A stretch of DNA of 64,000 bases from a virus (IMGVR_UViG_3300042346_000266:1-64000), one strand, 5' to 3'; shown: positions 29,271 through 38,625, numbered from the stretch's first letter. The notes: generated by a model from the sequence alone, not told the origin. Numbers and translations are program-made.

Positions 29271-30455
29271 TTAATTGTTAAATTTTTTTGTTTGTATTCT
29301 TAATTTTGAAGAATCCATACCGCTAACAGACTTGACTCTCAAACCATTAATGAACACTTCCCCAGATGTTTGTCTAGGTTGTGCTAAACTAGGGTTTTTA
29401 GAATTAGTCATTACTTCTTTAATTGCATCAGCTTTACCTTGTTCATAAAAGTGTTGTGCAATTTTATCTGAATTCATTGCGGTATAAAGAGCCTTATGGT
29501 AATTTTTATGATCATTAACATTACCTTCTTTGTCCAGGAACTTCCCTACAAAATTATTAATGTCTGATTGTTTTTCAGCGACTTGTTCGTTATTCTGTAC
29601 AGTATACCTAAATCTTTTTTCACCTACATTATATTCAAAACCTTTGAAATCGTCTGTGAATAATTTTTTAGTTTCTTGTTTAAAACGTTCATGCCGTGCC
29701 TTAGACTCTTCTTCGTTCTTTTTATATCGATTGAAAAAGTCGCTAATTTCTTTTTGTTCCCGAGATTCACCAGGCCTCAACTTGATCTCCTGATAATATT
29801 TATCTTTAAGGCTTTCTAAGAAAGTTCGTGCTTTAGCAACCTCTTCTTTAAATGCTAATTTTTTCTTTTTAATATCTCTTTCATCATCTTCATCTTCGTC
29901 ATAACTAAATGTATCCTCCATCATGAATTCGATTTCCTCATCGTCTAAATGGGGTCTTGACTTTTTATAGTATTCTTTTAATAATAGCTCATTATTAACC
30001 GAAGAATAATCTGTATTTAGTCTAACATAATCCTCTATAGTCCCCCCGGTTTCTTCCATAAAAGAAACTAGCTTTTCAATATTTTCAGGTAAAGGTTTAC
30101 CAGTAGTAATTTGTTCTTGAATATATTTTTCAGTTTCTTGATTAGTTTCAACAGGTGTTACTTCTTCTTCTGTAACTTCTTGTATAACATCTTCAAAGGT
30201 CCCTTTGTTTCCTTGCTCCACTTCTTGCAATCCCACTTCGGGCTGTTCTGCGCGTAACAAGCTTTCATCTGTGCTTTGCTTTTGAATGGCATCTTTATCT
30301 TGTTCTAATGTTGGTATAACTACTTTTACTACTTCTGATTCTTTTGAGTGATCAACTAGATCAACTTTCACAACTTCATTTGGTTTACCTAAATTTTTTG
30401 GTTTTTTAGATTTACCCATTTTGAAGTCCCCTTCTTGTTTAATAATCTCTGACAT
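29271..30455 (-). CDS. Scaffold-like protein
   Basis: 394 residues, strongly charged: an acidic, disordered N-terminal half (EEVTPVETNQETEKYIQEQI, a run of Asp/Glu near residue 190) followed by basic helices (KKKKLAFKEEVAKARTFLES). This is the composition of capsid scaffolding proteins, and the position between portal and major capsid genes matches. No protease motif seen. A second ATG 13 residues in (MGKSKKPKN) is an alternative start. Confidence 0.72.
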   Translation of the reverse strand: MSEIIKQEGDFKMGKSKKPKNLGKPNEVVKVDLVDHSKESEVVKVVIPTLEQDKDAIQKQSTDESLLRAEQPEVGLQEVEQGNKGTFEDVIQEVTEEEVTPVETNQETEKYIQEQITTGKPLPENIEKLVSFMEETGGTIEDYVRLNTDYSSVNNELLLKEYYKKSRPHLDDEEIEFMMEDTFSYDEDEDDERDIKKKKLAFKEEVAKARTFLESLKDKYYQEIKLRPGESREQKEISDFFNRYKKNEEESKARHERFKQETKKLFTDDFKGFEYNVGEKRFRYTVQNNEQVAEKQSDINNFVGKFLDKEGNVNDHKNYHKALYTAMNSDKIAQHFYEQGKADAIKEVMTNSKNPSLAQPRQTSGEVFINGLRVKSVSGMDSSKLRIQTKKFNN

Positions 30456-30488
30456 AATATAATAATATAAAATTGGTTAATATTTTTT

Positions 30489-32885
30489 TTAACTAATACC
30501 TAAAGTGCTTAATAAGTCTTCTTCTTCTGACTCAAAATCTTTTGGCATTGCATTATTCTTTCTTTGGTCTATTAATTCGGATTGTTGAGTTGCTTGTATT
30601 TTGGTACGTTTATCTTTCCTATCCTCTGCAAATTGTAAACCTTGAGCTTTTATTTGTGATTGTATTTGTGCTAATTGCATATCATACTGGAATTTTTGTT
30701 CCATCATTTGCTGCTTAAGTTGCATTTCCATTTGCATTCTTTGCATGTCAAATTGTGATTTAGCCCTTTCAATATTAACAGTCTCTTGTGTTAAAGCTTG
30801 CTGCTTTTGCACCTCAAATAAAGCTGCTTGTTGAGCGGTTTGCTGATTTGCTTGAGCCTGCGCTTGAATATTCTGCATTTGAGCATCCTGCATAGCTTTT
30901 TGTTTCTTCTTCTTTCTTAGCTTCAATAATTGATTAGCAGATTTAAGATTACGGATTTGACGGATATCTATTGCATCGTCAAGATCAATACCACCACTTT
31001 GTAAAGCTACTTGGATATTTTGCTCTAGCATAACTTTTTCTTCATCATCTGGTTCTAATTCTAAATATATACCAAAATCATGTAGATTAAGTTTTTTAAT
31101 TTCTTCCAATGTCTTCGTATTATAAACAGTTATACTCTGCTCTAATACTTTTGCAGTTAATGGATAACTTAAGCAATCAGCTATTCTTAGTGATATATTT
31201 TCACATATCCTTAAAGTTAAGAACATACTAGCTTGCAATATATGTCTGGTCGCGGTATTTGAAGCGTTTGCAGCCATTTTTTGTAGACCAACTAAAGAGT
31301 CTTTGTCTGGCGTGCTTCCATCTCTCGCTTCATTTAATCCTGTGACATCTCTTATTAATTGTAAATAATATTGATACGTTTGTATTAACGACGCGATTTT
31401 AGCCTGCCCAGACGAACTTGTTAGTTCCTGAATTGGTATTTTACCAGCATTTGCTCCGCCATCTTGCGTTAATGATCTACCAACAATACTACCTGTCTGA
31501 AAGTACATATTTAATGCTTCAGCAGGATTATAATTTGTTCCATTACCTAAATCTACTTCTGCTAAGCCATCTACATCTACAAATACTCCATCTGGAACAA
31601 CTCGAGACATAACTTGCTGCAACTTTAGGTGGGTTAACTGTATCATATCAGCAAACCCTGTAATTTTATTAACTATAGAATCAATTCTGCCTTTGTACAT
31701 TCTAGGTGCACAAATAACATAATTCATTTCCACCTTTGTTGTATTAGCAAATGGGCGTGTCATATTTTCGGACAACTTCCACTCGAGCATTGTTTGTGTG
31801 CCTAATATTTTAGCGCCAGTATATAATACTTCTATAGTTCTGGATACTTTTTCAAAGTTCTCATTTTCAGGGGGGTTGAATTCGTCTGTTTTTTCAATGG
31901 ACTTTTCTAAACCATTTTCGCCTTTTTTTATTTTGAACACTTGGTTCATATAAGTTTTGTATTCAAAATACATAACTTGAACTGTATTCTCATCATAATT
32001 ACCCCATCCTGTTATATATTGCCTATTACCAGGCATTTGTTGTATTTTATATAACTCTTCCTCGGTAAGTTGCGGGTATTGCTTCTTTAACTCAGGTATT
32101 GTAACAGCTTTAACTTCTCCTACATAGTATATATCTTCGAAATTTGGATCTTCTGTATACGAATATACTAGATAAGCAGGATCAACATATTCCGTTTTAA
32201 TACCTTCCGAAATATTAAAATTTGTTTTACAACAAGCAATACCTAATACCGTTAGGTCATAGTTTAATCTTCTTCTAACTAAATCCCACTTATTAGCATC
32301 AAGTACATTATTAATTGCTTCTTCTTCAGCTATCTCTATTGATTGCTTATAAGATAATTGCATATGAAGATCCAACTCCTCTTTTGTTTCTGGCAATTCT
32401 TCTTGAGGCAAAGGTGATGCAGAGAAGTCTTTACCAAGCATTTGTTTTGCTTTGCTTAGTAAATCTTTTGAGTACATATCTCTAAGCACTGATTCCGCAT
32501 AAGAAGTTCTATTCTTTAAAGACTCAGGATCTTGCGCATACGCTTTGATATCGTAAGTCTTTTGAGACATACCATTAACTACTATATCTACAAATTTAGA
32601 AATAACAGGCACAGGTTTCCAGTCTAAATTAAGATAAGACAAGTCCCCATTGATTGCTAATTCATCTTTATATTTTTGTACCGATTGTTCTCCTCTTGCA
32701 TATAATCTTAATTGATGAAAATTATTCCAATTAGAAACATATCTATTTTGAGTAGTTCTACTCTGATCAAACCATTCTTGTTCTATTGCTCTAGATACTT
32801 GTAGTCCATATTCCATAGATGCCTTTTCAGCATCACTAACTACTTGACTTGGAAAAGCACTGTTCGTATTTGTATATATATTCAT
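30489..32885 (-). CDS. Portal protein
   Basis: 798 residues. Motifs such as FHQLRLYARGEQSVQKYKDE, LDWKPVPVISKFVDIVVNGM and a helical C-terminal clip/barrel region match portal proteins of the crAss-like type. Residues about 655-760 form a Gln/Met-rich coiled coil (QNIQAQAQANQQTAQQ), unusual in length for a portal and perhaps projecting into the head. Its ATG overlaps the terminase stop by one base (TAATG), indicating translational coupling. Confidence 0.85.
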   Translation of the reverse strand: MNIYTNTNSAFPSQVVSDAEKASMEYGLQVSRAIEQEWFDQSRTTQNRYVSNWNNFHQLRLYARGEQSVQKYKDELAINGDLSYLNLDWKPVPVISKFVDIVVNGMSQKTYDIKAYAQDPESLKNRTSYAESVLRDMYSKDLLSKAKQMLGKDFSASPLPQEELPETKEELDLHMQLSYKQSIEIAEEEAINNVLDANKWDLVRRRLNYDLTVLGIACCKTNFNISEGIKTEYVDPAYLVYSYTEDPNFEDIYYVGEVKAVTIPELKKQYPQLTEEELYKIQQMPGNRQYITGWGNYDENTVQVMYFEYKTYMNQVFKIKKGENGLEKSIEKTDEFNPPENENFEKVSRTIEVLYTGAKILGTQTMLEWKLSENMTRPFANTTKVEMNYVICAPRMYKGRIDSIVNKITGFADMIQLTHLKLQQVMSRVVPDGVFVDVDGLAEVDLGNGTNYNPAEALNMYFQTGSIVGRSLTQDGGANAGKIPIQELTSSSGQAKIASLIQTYQYYLQLIRDVTGLNEARDGSTPDKDSLVGLQKMAANASNTATRHILQASMFLTLRICENISLRIADCLSYPLTAKVLEQSITVYNTKTLEEIKKLNLHDFGIYLELEPDDEEKVMLEQNIQVALQSGGIDLDDAIDIRQIRNLKSANQLLKLRKKKKQKAMQDAQMQNIQAQAQANQQTAQQAALFEVQKQQALTQETVNIERAKSQFDMQRMQMEMQLKQQMMEQKFQYDMQLAQIQSQIKAQGLQFAEDRKDKRTKIQATQQSELIDQRKNNAMPKDFESEEEDLLSTLGIS

Positions 32886-35107
32886 TAATTACGTATTTTT
32901 GATGAAGAACCAGTATTATCGTATTTTTTAATTCCTAAATTATGGACCTGCCTAATTAAAGGAGCTGAAGGTGCATATCTATTTTTATTACATGCCATTA
33001 TAGCTAATCCCGAACTTATAGAAGCATCATGCTTTGTTCTGTCATTAATATTAAACCTTGCCCAATCATTTAATGTCTTATTGAAATACATATCTCCATA
33101 ACCATCTTCTCTAAGACCAACAAAATCTTCTATATAAGACTCTATAGCTGACGCGTGTGCTTGTTTTATATCTTCGCTTGAATTTGGTATACCTCCAATA
33201 TCTTTTTCTGTTATAGACAATTTATTCCATTCTTTATCCGGTCTATTCATCGAATAACCTCTATATCCTCTTCTTTTAAAATGGAATAACAATCTAGGTT
33301 TGTTATTTTCTGCTAATATTGGCATACCGTAAAATACACAAGCCATTAATACTTCCTCAAAAAAAATCTCAGCCGTTTGAGGTCTAGCTATATATTCTAA
33401 AAAGAACCTATTAGGGGGGACATCTTCCATCGAAAATTTAGTAAGTCCACTTAAAGCCCCATTAGACCCGCCTCCTCCAACCGCCCCGGATATATCATAA
33501 GGATCACATCCAAATGCACCACAATGTGCATTGCCGGGGTATTTCAAACCATTTTTTATAATTACATTATTTTGTAATTGAATAGGCGGTACCCAAGAAA
33601 CTAAAAACCTACCGTCTTTATTAGGATAAAACACTACTTTTGTATCAGGTATGCCATTTTCCCATTGAAAACTACCTCTTGTTATAATATCACTATTTCG
33701 CAAATCTTCATTATAATCTATCTGTTCGTATATCTTAGTTAAATTAAATAATGATTGCTTAGTTTCATCCCTAAAAGCGTGTTGTTCTGTTCTAGGAAAT
33801 TGTCTATAGTATTCATTAAGCCCATCTTGATCTGATTTTAAACCATCAACCTCATTTTGCCAATGCTCTATAACACCATATTCTATTTCATTGCCATCTA
33901 CACCTCTGATTGGTTTTTTTGGAGTATCGAATACAGGTAACCCATAAGTATCAATGAATCCCTCGTACGACCATTCCATAGGTATGAACAAACTATATAG
34001 TCCTGAACTAGTCTGTCCATTGCGGTTTCTTTTTGTGACATCGGAATCATAGTATAATTTTTTGAAGTTATCTCCTCCTTTATCTAAAGCATTTGATGTT
34101 GAACCCATCATACACTTACCTATTATCCGGCTACCTAATCTTAAACAGGTCTTAGTAACTCTCCAGTTATTTAATATATTATCAGGCTTCAACCATTTAC
34201 CACTTTCGTCATGAACTAAAAGTTTTAATTTTTCACCGTCATAAGAGTTATCTCCTGTATTTTTCCAATCGATTGTTGTATCAAGACCTGTTAATTCGCT
34301 ACCACTCTCTTTGCTATCAAGTTTTTTTCTTGTAAATTTAGAAGCAGGAACTCTATATGCTAATTCTGTTTTAGGTCTATCCATACCATCTTGGATAGGC
34401 TTGAAAAAAAACGGATAGTTTAATGAAATAGGTACAACCTTGTCGGTAAACATTGTTTTAGCATCAGCCCCTGTCTTTGATAGTATACCAAATCTGGAGT
34501 CACTAGATATAGTTGCTTGATTAACTAATTCAGAAGAAGACATAAAAGAAAAACCGGAACGTCTATTCTTTAAGTAACACATTCCATAACACCTTTGGTC
34601 GGCTTTGCATGCTTCCCAAAATATAAAGAATAATCTATTGGATTCCCTAAAATCAGGAGCGCCCACATCTATTTTGCTCCATTGAAGGTACATATAATGT
34701 GTGCCTGTTATGTATGTTGGAGTGCCATTATTGTAAAAAGCTAAACCTTCTTCTCTATATTTAAATTCATTATCAATATAATCATACCATCTGTCTTTAA
34801 AAGCATCGGGTTGCTTATCCCATTCAAATGTACTCTTTATCTTGCTTAAATCTTTCGGGAATTCTATTTGCTCCCAATATTGTTCTTCCTTATTTTTAGA
34901 CCTAGAATATACACTTTCAATTAATGGTAATGCTATCTTTAAATTTTGGATTTCGAGTATCTCACCAATCTTTCCAGTCTTGCTAATAATAACCATATCA
35001 TGGTCTTTATTATACCCATACTTCCATTTTTTTAGTCTATTATTTTGTTTTATAACGCTAGATTTTACGTGGTTAGGCAAAACACTATACAAAGTTTGTT
35101 CGTACAT
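32885..35107 (-). CDS. Terminase large subunit
   Basis: 740 residues. The ATPase half has a divergent Walker A region (YLKNRRSGFSFMSS) and Walker B-like LKLLVHDESGKW followed by a coupling region (KCMMGSTSNALDKGG). The nuclease half has an RNase H-like FGCDPYDISGA with the first metal Asp, and later acidic residues. It powers DNA translocation into the head and cuts packaged DNA. The non-canonical P-loop is worth noting but is shared, as far as I recall, by relatives. The small 91-aa gene just upstream may be its partner. Confidence 0.85.
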   Translation of the reverse strand: MYEQTLYSVLPNHVKSSVIKQNNRLKKWKYGYNKDHDMVIISKTGKIGEILEIQNLKIALPLIESVYSRSKNKEEQYWEQIEFPKDLSKIKSTFEWDKQPDAFKDRWYDYIDNEFKYREEGLAFYNNGTPTYITGTHYMYLQWSKIDVGAPDFRESNRLFFIFWEACKADQRCYGMCYLKNRRSGFSFMSSSELVNQATISSDSRFGILSKTGADAKTMFTDKVVPISLNYPFFFKPIQDGMDRPKTELAYRVPASKFTRKKLDSKESGSELTGLDTTIDWKNTGDNSYDGEKLKLLVHDESGKWLKPDNILNNWRVTKTCLRLGSRIIGKCMMGSTSNALDKGGDNFKKLYYDSDVTKRNRNGQTSSGLYSLFIPMEWSYEGFIDTYGLPVFDTPKKPIRGVDGNEIEYGVIEHWQNEVDGLKSDQDGLNEYYRQFPRTEQHAFRDETKQSLFNLTKIYEQIDYNEDLRNSDIITRGSFQWENGIPDTKVVFYPNKDGRFLVSWVPPIQLQNNVIIKNGLKYPGNAHCGAFGCDPYDISGAVGGGGSNGALSGLTKFSMEDVPPNRFFLEYIARPQTAEIFFEEVLMACVFYGMPILAENNKPRLLFHFKRRGYRGYSMNRPDKEWNKLSITEKDIGGIPNSSEDIKQAHASAIESYIEDFVGLREDGYGDMYFNKTLNDWARFNINDRTKHDASISSGLAIMACNKNRYAPSAPLIRQVHNLGIKKYDNTGSSSKIRN

Positions 35108-35382
35108 TATTTAGACCTCCCTTCCGCAAATCCTTTAAATACTTTAGTCTCAGGTTCTTTTTCGCTTTCTACTAAAATTTTTTCTTCATCCTGTATTCTA
35201 CTAAGAATTTCAAAGGCGTCAAATATCGCTAGCTTTTTAGTAGCGGCAGCATTTTTTAATTTATCAGCTGCCAAATCATCTTCGCCATTATCTAAAATAG
35301 CTTCTTCGGCAACCTTAATCAGTTCAAGTACCGCTTTGTGCCCAGCAAGTATTATATTCTGCTTCGTCTCCTTTATATTCAT
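35107..35382 (-). CDS. Small helical protein next to terminase, candidate small terminase
   Basis: 91 residues, helical (TKQNIILAGHKAVLELIKVA), with acidic patches and a basic C-terminus. It lies immediately before the terminase large subunit with a one-base overlap, and its start lies inside the end of the preceding gene (59-base overlap). Size and position suit a small terminase or packaging cofactor, but no diagnostic HTH is evident. Confidence 0.5.
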   Translation of the reverse strand: MNIKETKQNIILAGHKAVLELIKVAEEAILDNGEDDLAADKLKNAAATKKLAIFDAFEILSRIQDEEKILVESEKEPETKVFKGFAEGRSK

Positions 35383-35932
35383 ATTTAATTACAATATCAT
35401 TAGATTTCATACAATAAAGTCGCTTACCGTCTATAATAAAATCAAATTCACCTCCTGGCGTATAACCAACTAGGTCTCCCTCGTTTATTTTAAGCGCTTT
35501 TAACGAGCTATTTCCATATTTTAGTATACCAATAAGGCTTTGCTCTTTATTTAGTTTTAAATGGTCTGTATTCTTTATTGGGGCTATAAAACATCTATCG
35601 CCAAATGATTTCCATTCGGTATCATGTTTGTATAAATATATTTGATCAATATCACAAAAATATAAATCGTCCATAAAGTATGACCTACTATCTTTTTGCT
35701 TACCTCTTATATCATAAAATCTTCTAAAAACATTATGATGTATAACAACTAAATCGCCTTCCTTTATATCTGTTGAATATGCAAGTGGTACTGAAACCAC
35801 TTCGGCTATATTATTAACTGATTTAAAACTTTCAATTTTGGTATTTATTATTAGCTCTTTGTCTCCAACATTTATTTTGTTATTATACCTATTACCAACA
35901 GGTTTAACAATAAAACTAAATACACTTTTCAT
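35324..35932 (-). CDS. GroES-fold-like protein with two tandem domains
   Basis: 202 residues. Residues 1-95 look like a GroES barrel (FIVKPVGNRYNNKIN, VAEVVSVP-type strand, IKEGDLVVIHHNVFRRFYDI). Residues 105-190 look like a second one (GILKYGNSSLKALKINEGDL, then GEFDFIIDGKRLYCM). A classical co-chaperonin is a single barrel of about 95 residues; a double barrel is rarer. With GroEL and a separate small GroES-like gene nearby, it could be a capsid-specific co-chaperonin (compare T4 gp31) or a virion protein of the same fold. Assignment is by pattern only. Confidence 0.5.
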   Translation of the reverse strand: MKSVFSFIVKPVGNRYNNKINVGDKELIINTKIESFKSVNNIAEVVSVPLAYSTDIKEGDLVVIHHNVFRRFYDIRGKQKDSRSYFMDDLYFCDIDQIYLYKHDTEWKSFGDRCFIAPIKNTDHLKLNKEQSLIGILKYGNSSLKALKINEGDLVGYTPGGEFDFIIDGKRLYCMKSNDIVIKYEYKGDEAEYNTCWAQSGT

Positions 35933-36159
35933 TAATATTCTAAATCATATTCTACAGATATAGCCATATTTGAATTAAATTTTTTCCATGGCATTACTTC
36001 ATCGTTCTTCTTTATGTAAATATAATATGAGCAATCAATAGGATCTAACAAAATATGAATTATTTCGTGCCCGCCATATACTTGCTGACCTAACGAATAG
36101 TGCATTGCTTCATTCTTATAGTCTGTGCCTATACTTATTTTTCTAATAACAGAATCCAT
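35932..36159 (-). CDS. Small hypothetical protein
   Basis: 75 residues, beta-rich and aromatic (YSLGQQVYGGHEIIHILLDP, YYIYIKKNDEVMPWKKF). No family recognised. It shares its first base with the end of the upstream gene and its last with the start of the GroES-like gene, so the group is translationally coupled. Confidence 0.55.
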   Translation of the reverse strand: MDSVIRKISIGTDYKNEAMHYSLGQQVYGGHEIIHILLDPIDCSYYIYIKKNDEVMPWKKFNSNMAISVEYDLEY

Positions 36160-36407
36160 TATCCCTCAGTTTTAGTTTCCATTTCTGAATAAGACCCATC
36201 TTCAATATTGATATTCACATTCCCATATTCATTAAATAACTCCACTTTGAATTCTTCGATAGATTTATTTACATCTGCTAATTTATGTAATAAACTATGT
36301 TTCTGTGACTCTAAAACGCCTATGTTATTTAACAATGTATTTAACTCTTTTTGTTGAGTTCTGATAGTTTCTAATTGATCTTGTTTAATTTTGTTTGTTA
36401 ATTCCAT
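36159..36407 (-). CDS. Small coiled-coil protein
   Basis: 82 residues; the first 60 form a coiled coil with heptad pattern (KQDQLETIRTQQKELNTLLN), then an acidic tail ending ETKTEG. Such small coiled-coil proteins are common among virion or assembly factors in these phages. It overlaps the preceding zincin-like gene by 23 bases. Confidence 0.6.
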   Translation of the reverse strand: MELTNKIKQDQLETIRTQQKELNTLLNNIGVLESQKHSLLHKLADVNKSIEEFKVELFNEYGNVNINIEDGSYSEMETKTEG

Positions 36408-36735
36408 TTGATTTATTTTTGTTTTGTTTTATATAAGCTTCTTTTTCCCACGGTAACGACTTGCTGCCTTCTTTCATAGTATTACGTGGATATTTCTTGT
36501 TTTTCCAAATTACATGGGTATCTGTGTAATCTAAATCCCCTCTTTTCATTTGTTCAATATGAACTTTTTCGTGTTCTATTGTTTTACTTTTTTTTATTTC
36601 TAAAGGAGAAATGTTTTTATTTATTAGTATAGTTCCATTTGATTGAGCCATACCCAAAACGTTATCTTCCATATCTGTACTATAGATAGGAGTATTGTCA
36701 ACATTATAAGGAGGGCCTGTCATTTTAAATGCCAT
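36385..36735 (-). CDS. Small zincin-like metallopeptidase
   Basis: 116 residues. It contains HEKVH (residues 55-59) in the context SKTIEHEKVHIEQMKRGDLD, a zinc-binding HExxH helix, and a downstream WEKEAY with Glu candidates for the third ligand. This is the minimal plan of gluzincin-type peptidases. Placed among virion genes, it may process head or tail proteins, or be packaged. The family is common in phages, but the substrate is unknown to me. Confidence 0.65.
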   Translation of the reverse strand: MAFKMTGPPYNVDNTPIYSTDMEDNVLGMAQSNGTILINKNISPLEIKKSKTIEHEKVHIEQMKRGDLDYTDTHVIWKNKKYPRNTMKEGSKSLPWEKEAYIKQNKNKSNGINKQN

Positions 36736-36756
36736 ACTATTTTTTTTTTAATATTA

Positions 36757-36794
36757 TTAAATTCCCCTGCAAACTATTTTACAGGGGAATAATA
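36757..36794 (-). terminator. Intrinsic terminator in the late operon
   Basis: Stem ATTCCCCTG pairing with CAGGGGAAT, 12-base loop. Read leftward it is followed by an AT-rich stretch and then a nine-base A/T tract (36,741-36,749 region). Lies between the 90-aa and zincin-like genes. Confidence 0.75.
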
Positions 36795-36802
36795 ATAAAT
36801 TA

Positions 36803-37075
36803 TTATGCAACCACAGGCAAAGCTCCGATAGTAACGCCAGTTGGCATAACAACATCAGCCAAAACCGGTGCGTTAGTTGCTAATATAGCTTTGTAAATAG
36901 CTGCAACTGTTCCAGCTGCGCCAGCTGCGCTCGTAGTGAATGTAAACGATTTTGTACCAGCATATACCGCAAAAGTTGTTGCTGTCAAATAAAGTACTGA
37001 AGCAATTTCATCTGTATTAAACAAGATATTTGGGGAAGCTGCTAATGTAGTTGGGATTTGGATATACTTTGCCAT
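36803..37075 (-). CDS. Small Ala/Thr-rich structural protein, possible head decoration
   Basis: 90 residues, no Cys, rich in Ala/Thr/Val, with a predicted all-beta fold (EIASVLYLTATTFAVYAGTK). It has its own downstream terminator, as the capsid gene does, suggesting high expression. A capsid decoration or cement protein is a plausible reading, not proven. Confidence 0.6.
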   Translation of the reverse strand: MAKYIQIPTTLAASPNILFNTDEIASVLYLTATTFAVYAGTKSFTFTTSAAGAAGTVAAIYKAILATNAPVLADVVMPTGVTIGALPVVA

Positions 37076-37113
37076 TTTGTTTTTTTGTTTTTTTTAGTTA
37101 TTTGTAATTGTTA

Positions 37114-37443
37114 TTAACACTTTTTCATTTTAGCTGGGGTCATTTTTTTACCCATCATTTCTTTTTTTTGCATAGCTGCAGAAGGAGTTTTGGCCTTAGC
37201 GGCAGCAGTTTTCATTTTACTTGTAGTTTTCATTACTTGTTGTTTTAAAGGGGTTGAGTTTGAATAATATTTTCCTTTTGTATCTTGTTTGTATCTTGGA
37301 CCGCTAGATCCTTCTTTCATTATTTTTTCTTGAGTTTTTTTCCATTCATCAGGTAACCCAATCATATCACTAGTTTGGTGCGGTTTTGGTTTAGATACTA
37401 ATTCTTTAGTAAATAAGTGTTTTTTCTTTTTTGGATCTGGCAT
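37114..37443 (-). CDS. Small basic protein with a PLKQ motif
   Basis: 109 residues, about a third Lys plus many Met/Pro/Thr. It contains NSTPLKQQVMK, related to the SPLKQ motif in the first late genes, and an Ala/Lys tail ending MKKC. Disordered and strongly cationic; likely DNA-associated or packaged. Function unknown. Confidence 0.6.
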   Translation of the reverse strand: MPDPKKKKHLFTKELVSKPKPHQTSDMIGLPDEWKKTQEKIMKEGSSGPRYKQDTKGKYYSNSTPLKQQVMKTTSKMKTAAAKAKTPSAAMQKKEMMGKKMTPAKMKKC

Positions 37444-37453
37444 AGGTTTAGTT

Positions 37454-37663
37454 TTAAAATTTAGTTTTAGCTCTTTGCGTTATCGGTGATCCATTATAAA
37501 TAGGCTTATCATTATTTAATATAATGCCATTTTTACCATTACTAGAACCTTTTCCTTTTGGAAATCCTGCTGTATTAAATGGGCCATTCCATAAAGCATT
37601 AGCTCCTACTCCTGATAAAGCGGCTTCTTTATCGTAAATATTCATTGGATGTTTAATCTTCAT
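37454..37663 (-). CDS. Small Gly/Asn-rich protein
   Basis: 69 residues, low complexity, glycine- and asparagine-rich (GKGSSNGKNG), ending KTKF. Lies two bases from the next gene. No family recognised; probably a minor virion component by position. Confidence 0.5.
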   Translation of the reverse strand: MKIKHPMNIYDKEAALSGVGANALWNGPFNTAGFPKGKGSSNGKNGIILNNDKPIYNGSPITQRAKTKF

Positions 37664-37665
37664 AA

Positions 37666-37908
37666 TTAATATGTATTTAAGCCGTAAGGCGGGGTTATAT
37701 TAGATCGCACTCCAACTGGTGGAGGTAGTGGAGCATCTGGGCTTTGATCCGCTATAGGATCAATAGTCAATCCTGTTAATGGGTTTGTTGGAACTGTAGT
37801 TAAAGGGTCCATAACTGTTCTGGTAAATGTACCAGGATTAGGTATTCCAAACATATTCTTAATAACATTTTGGTTTGTGAATGCTTTTGGATTTATTGGT
37901 GTTTGCAT
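37666..37908 (-). CDS. Small Pro/Thr-rich protein
   Basis: 80 residues with 18 or so prolines and a motif PLPPPVGVRSNITPPYG near the C-terminus. Likely extended, non-globular. It abuts its neighbours with only one or two bases between them. No family recognised. Confidence 0.5.
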   Translation of the reverse strand: MQTPINPKAFTNQNVIKNMFGIPNPGTFTRTVMDPLTTVPTNPLTGLTIDPIADQSPDAPLPPPVGVRSNITPPYGLNTY

Positions 37909-37909
37909 A

Positions 37910-38368
37910 TTAAAAGCTATTATTGTTTCTTGTTTTATCGTTATTTACATGTTCTATCGCTACTAGTCCAACAATATCAGAATATCTTTTACTTGTTGTC
38001 ATCGTATTCCTATAACTTGTTGGTATATCCTCTTTGCCAAGCATTATACGATACATTTTGCTTATTAGTTGTTTGCACTTAAATGAAACTTTATATATAT
38101 TATATTTTTGAGTCGTGCGGTTTCTATCTCTCCATACCACAATCCAACCTTCTTTTAATAACTTGTTCCAGCGTTTATTATCCCAACTATATGCGTATGT
38201 ACCTATCTCATAGTCATGTTTAGAAAAAAATTCTAAACAATCAAAATAAATAAGGAGTTCTAGATCAGAATCAGTTAAATTATTATTTCTGCAAGCCCAT
38301 CTTCTAATTATTCTATAATGCTTTAATAAACCAATATCTTTTATATCTGAAGCCTCTAACCTAATCAT
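37910..38368 (-). CDS. Winged-helix-like phage protein
   Basis: 152 residues. WACRNNNLTDSDLELLIYFD, WDNKRWNKLLKEGWIVVWRD and KYNIYKVSFKCKQLI follow the helix-turn-helix plus wing layout of MarR-like transcription regulators, and I recall similar proteins in the late region of related phages. Could regulate late genes or act in assembly. It overlaps the GroES gene by four bases. Confidence 0.55.
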   Translation of the reverse strand: MIRLEASDIKDIGLLKHYRIIRRWACRNNNLTDSDLELLIYFDCLEFFSKHDYEIGTYAYSWDNKRWNKLLKEGWIVVWRDRNRTTQKYNIYKVSFKCKQLISKMYRIMLGKEDIPTSYRNTMTTSKRYSDIVGLVAIEHVNNDKTRNNNSF

Positions 38369-38625
38369 AATACAACCACTACATCTCCTAATCTTATGAC
38401 ATGATATGTTTCTTTATCTATATCTATTTTATGCCCGGCATGCCTATCATAAAATATTCTATCGCCTTCTTTAACTCCAACTACTTCTTCTCCTACTGAT
38501 AAAACCTCAGCTTCAATATATCTAATATCTTCTCTTTGGTTCTCAGCTAAAAGTAAACCACCTTTAGTTTTTGTAGTACCTTCTTTTTTCTTACTTATAA
38601 CCAAGCATTTACCTACTGCTTTCAT
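38365..38625 (-). CDS. groES: Co-chaperonin GroES-like
   Basis: 86 residues, a single GroES barrel: start KAVGKCLVISKKKEGTTKTK, mobile loop GGLLLAENQ with a hydrophobic triplet that would contact GroEL, AEVLSVGEEVVGVKEGDRIF, and a C-terminal strand RLGDVVVVL. Slightly shorter than bacterial GroES (about 95). It starts within the last codons of GroEL (four-base overlap), so the two are made together. Order GroEL then GroES is the reverse of the bacterial groES-groEL operon. Confidence 0.85.
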   Translation of the reverse strand: MKAVGKCLVISKKKEGTTKTKGGLLLAENQREDIRYIEAEVLSVGEEVVGVKEGDRIFYDRHAGHKIDIDKETYHVIRLGDVVVVL

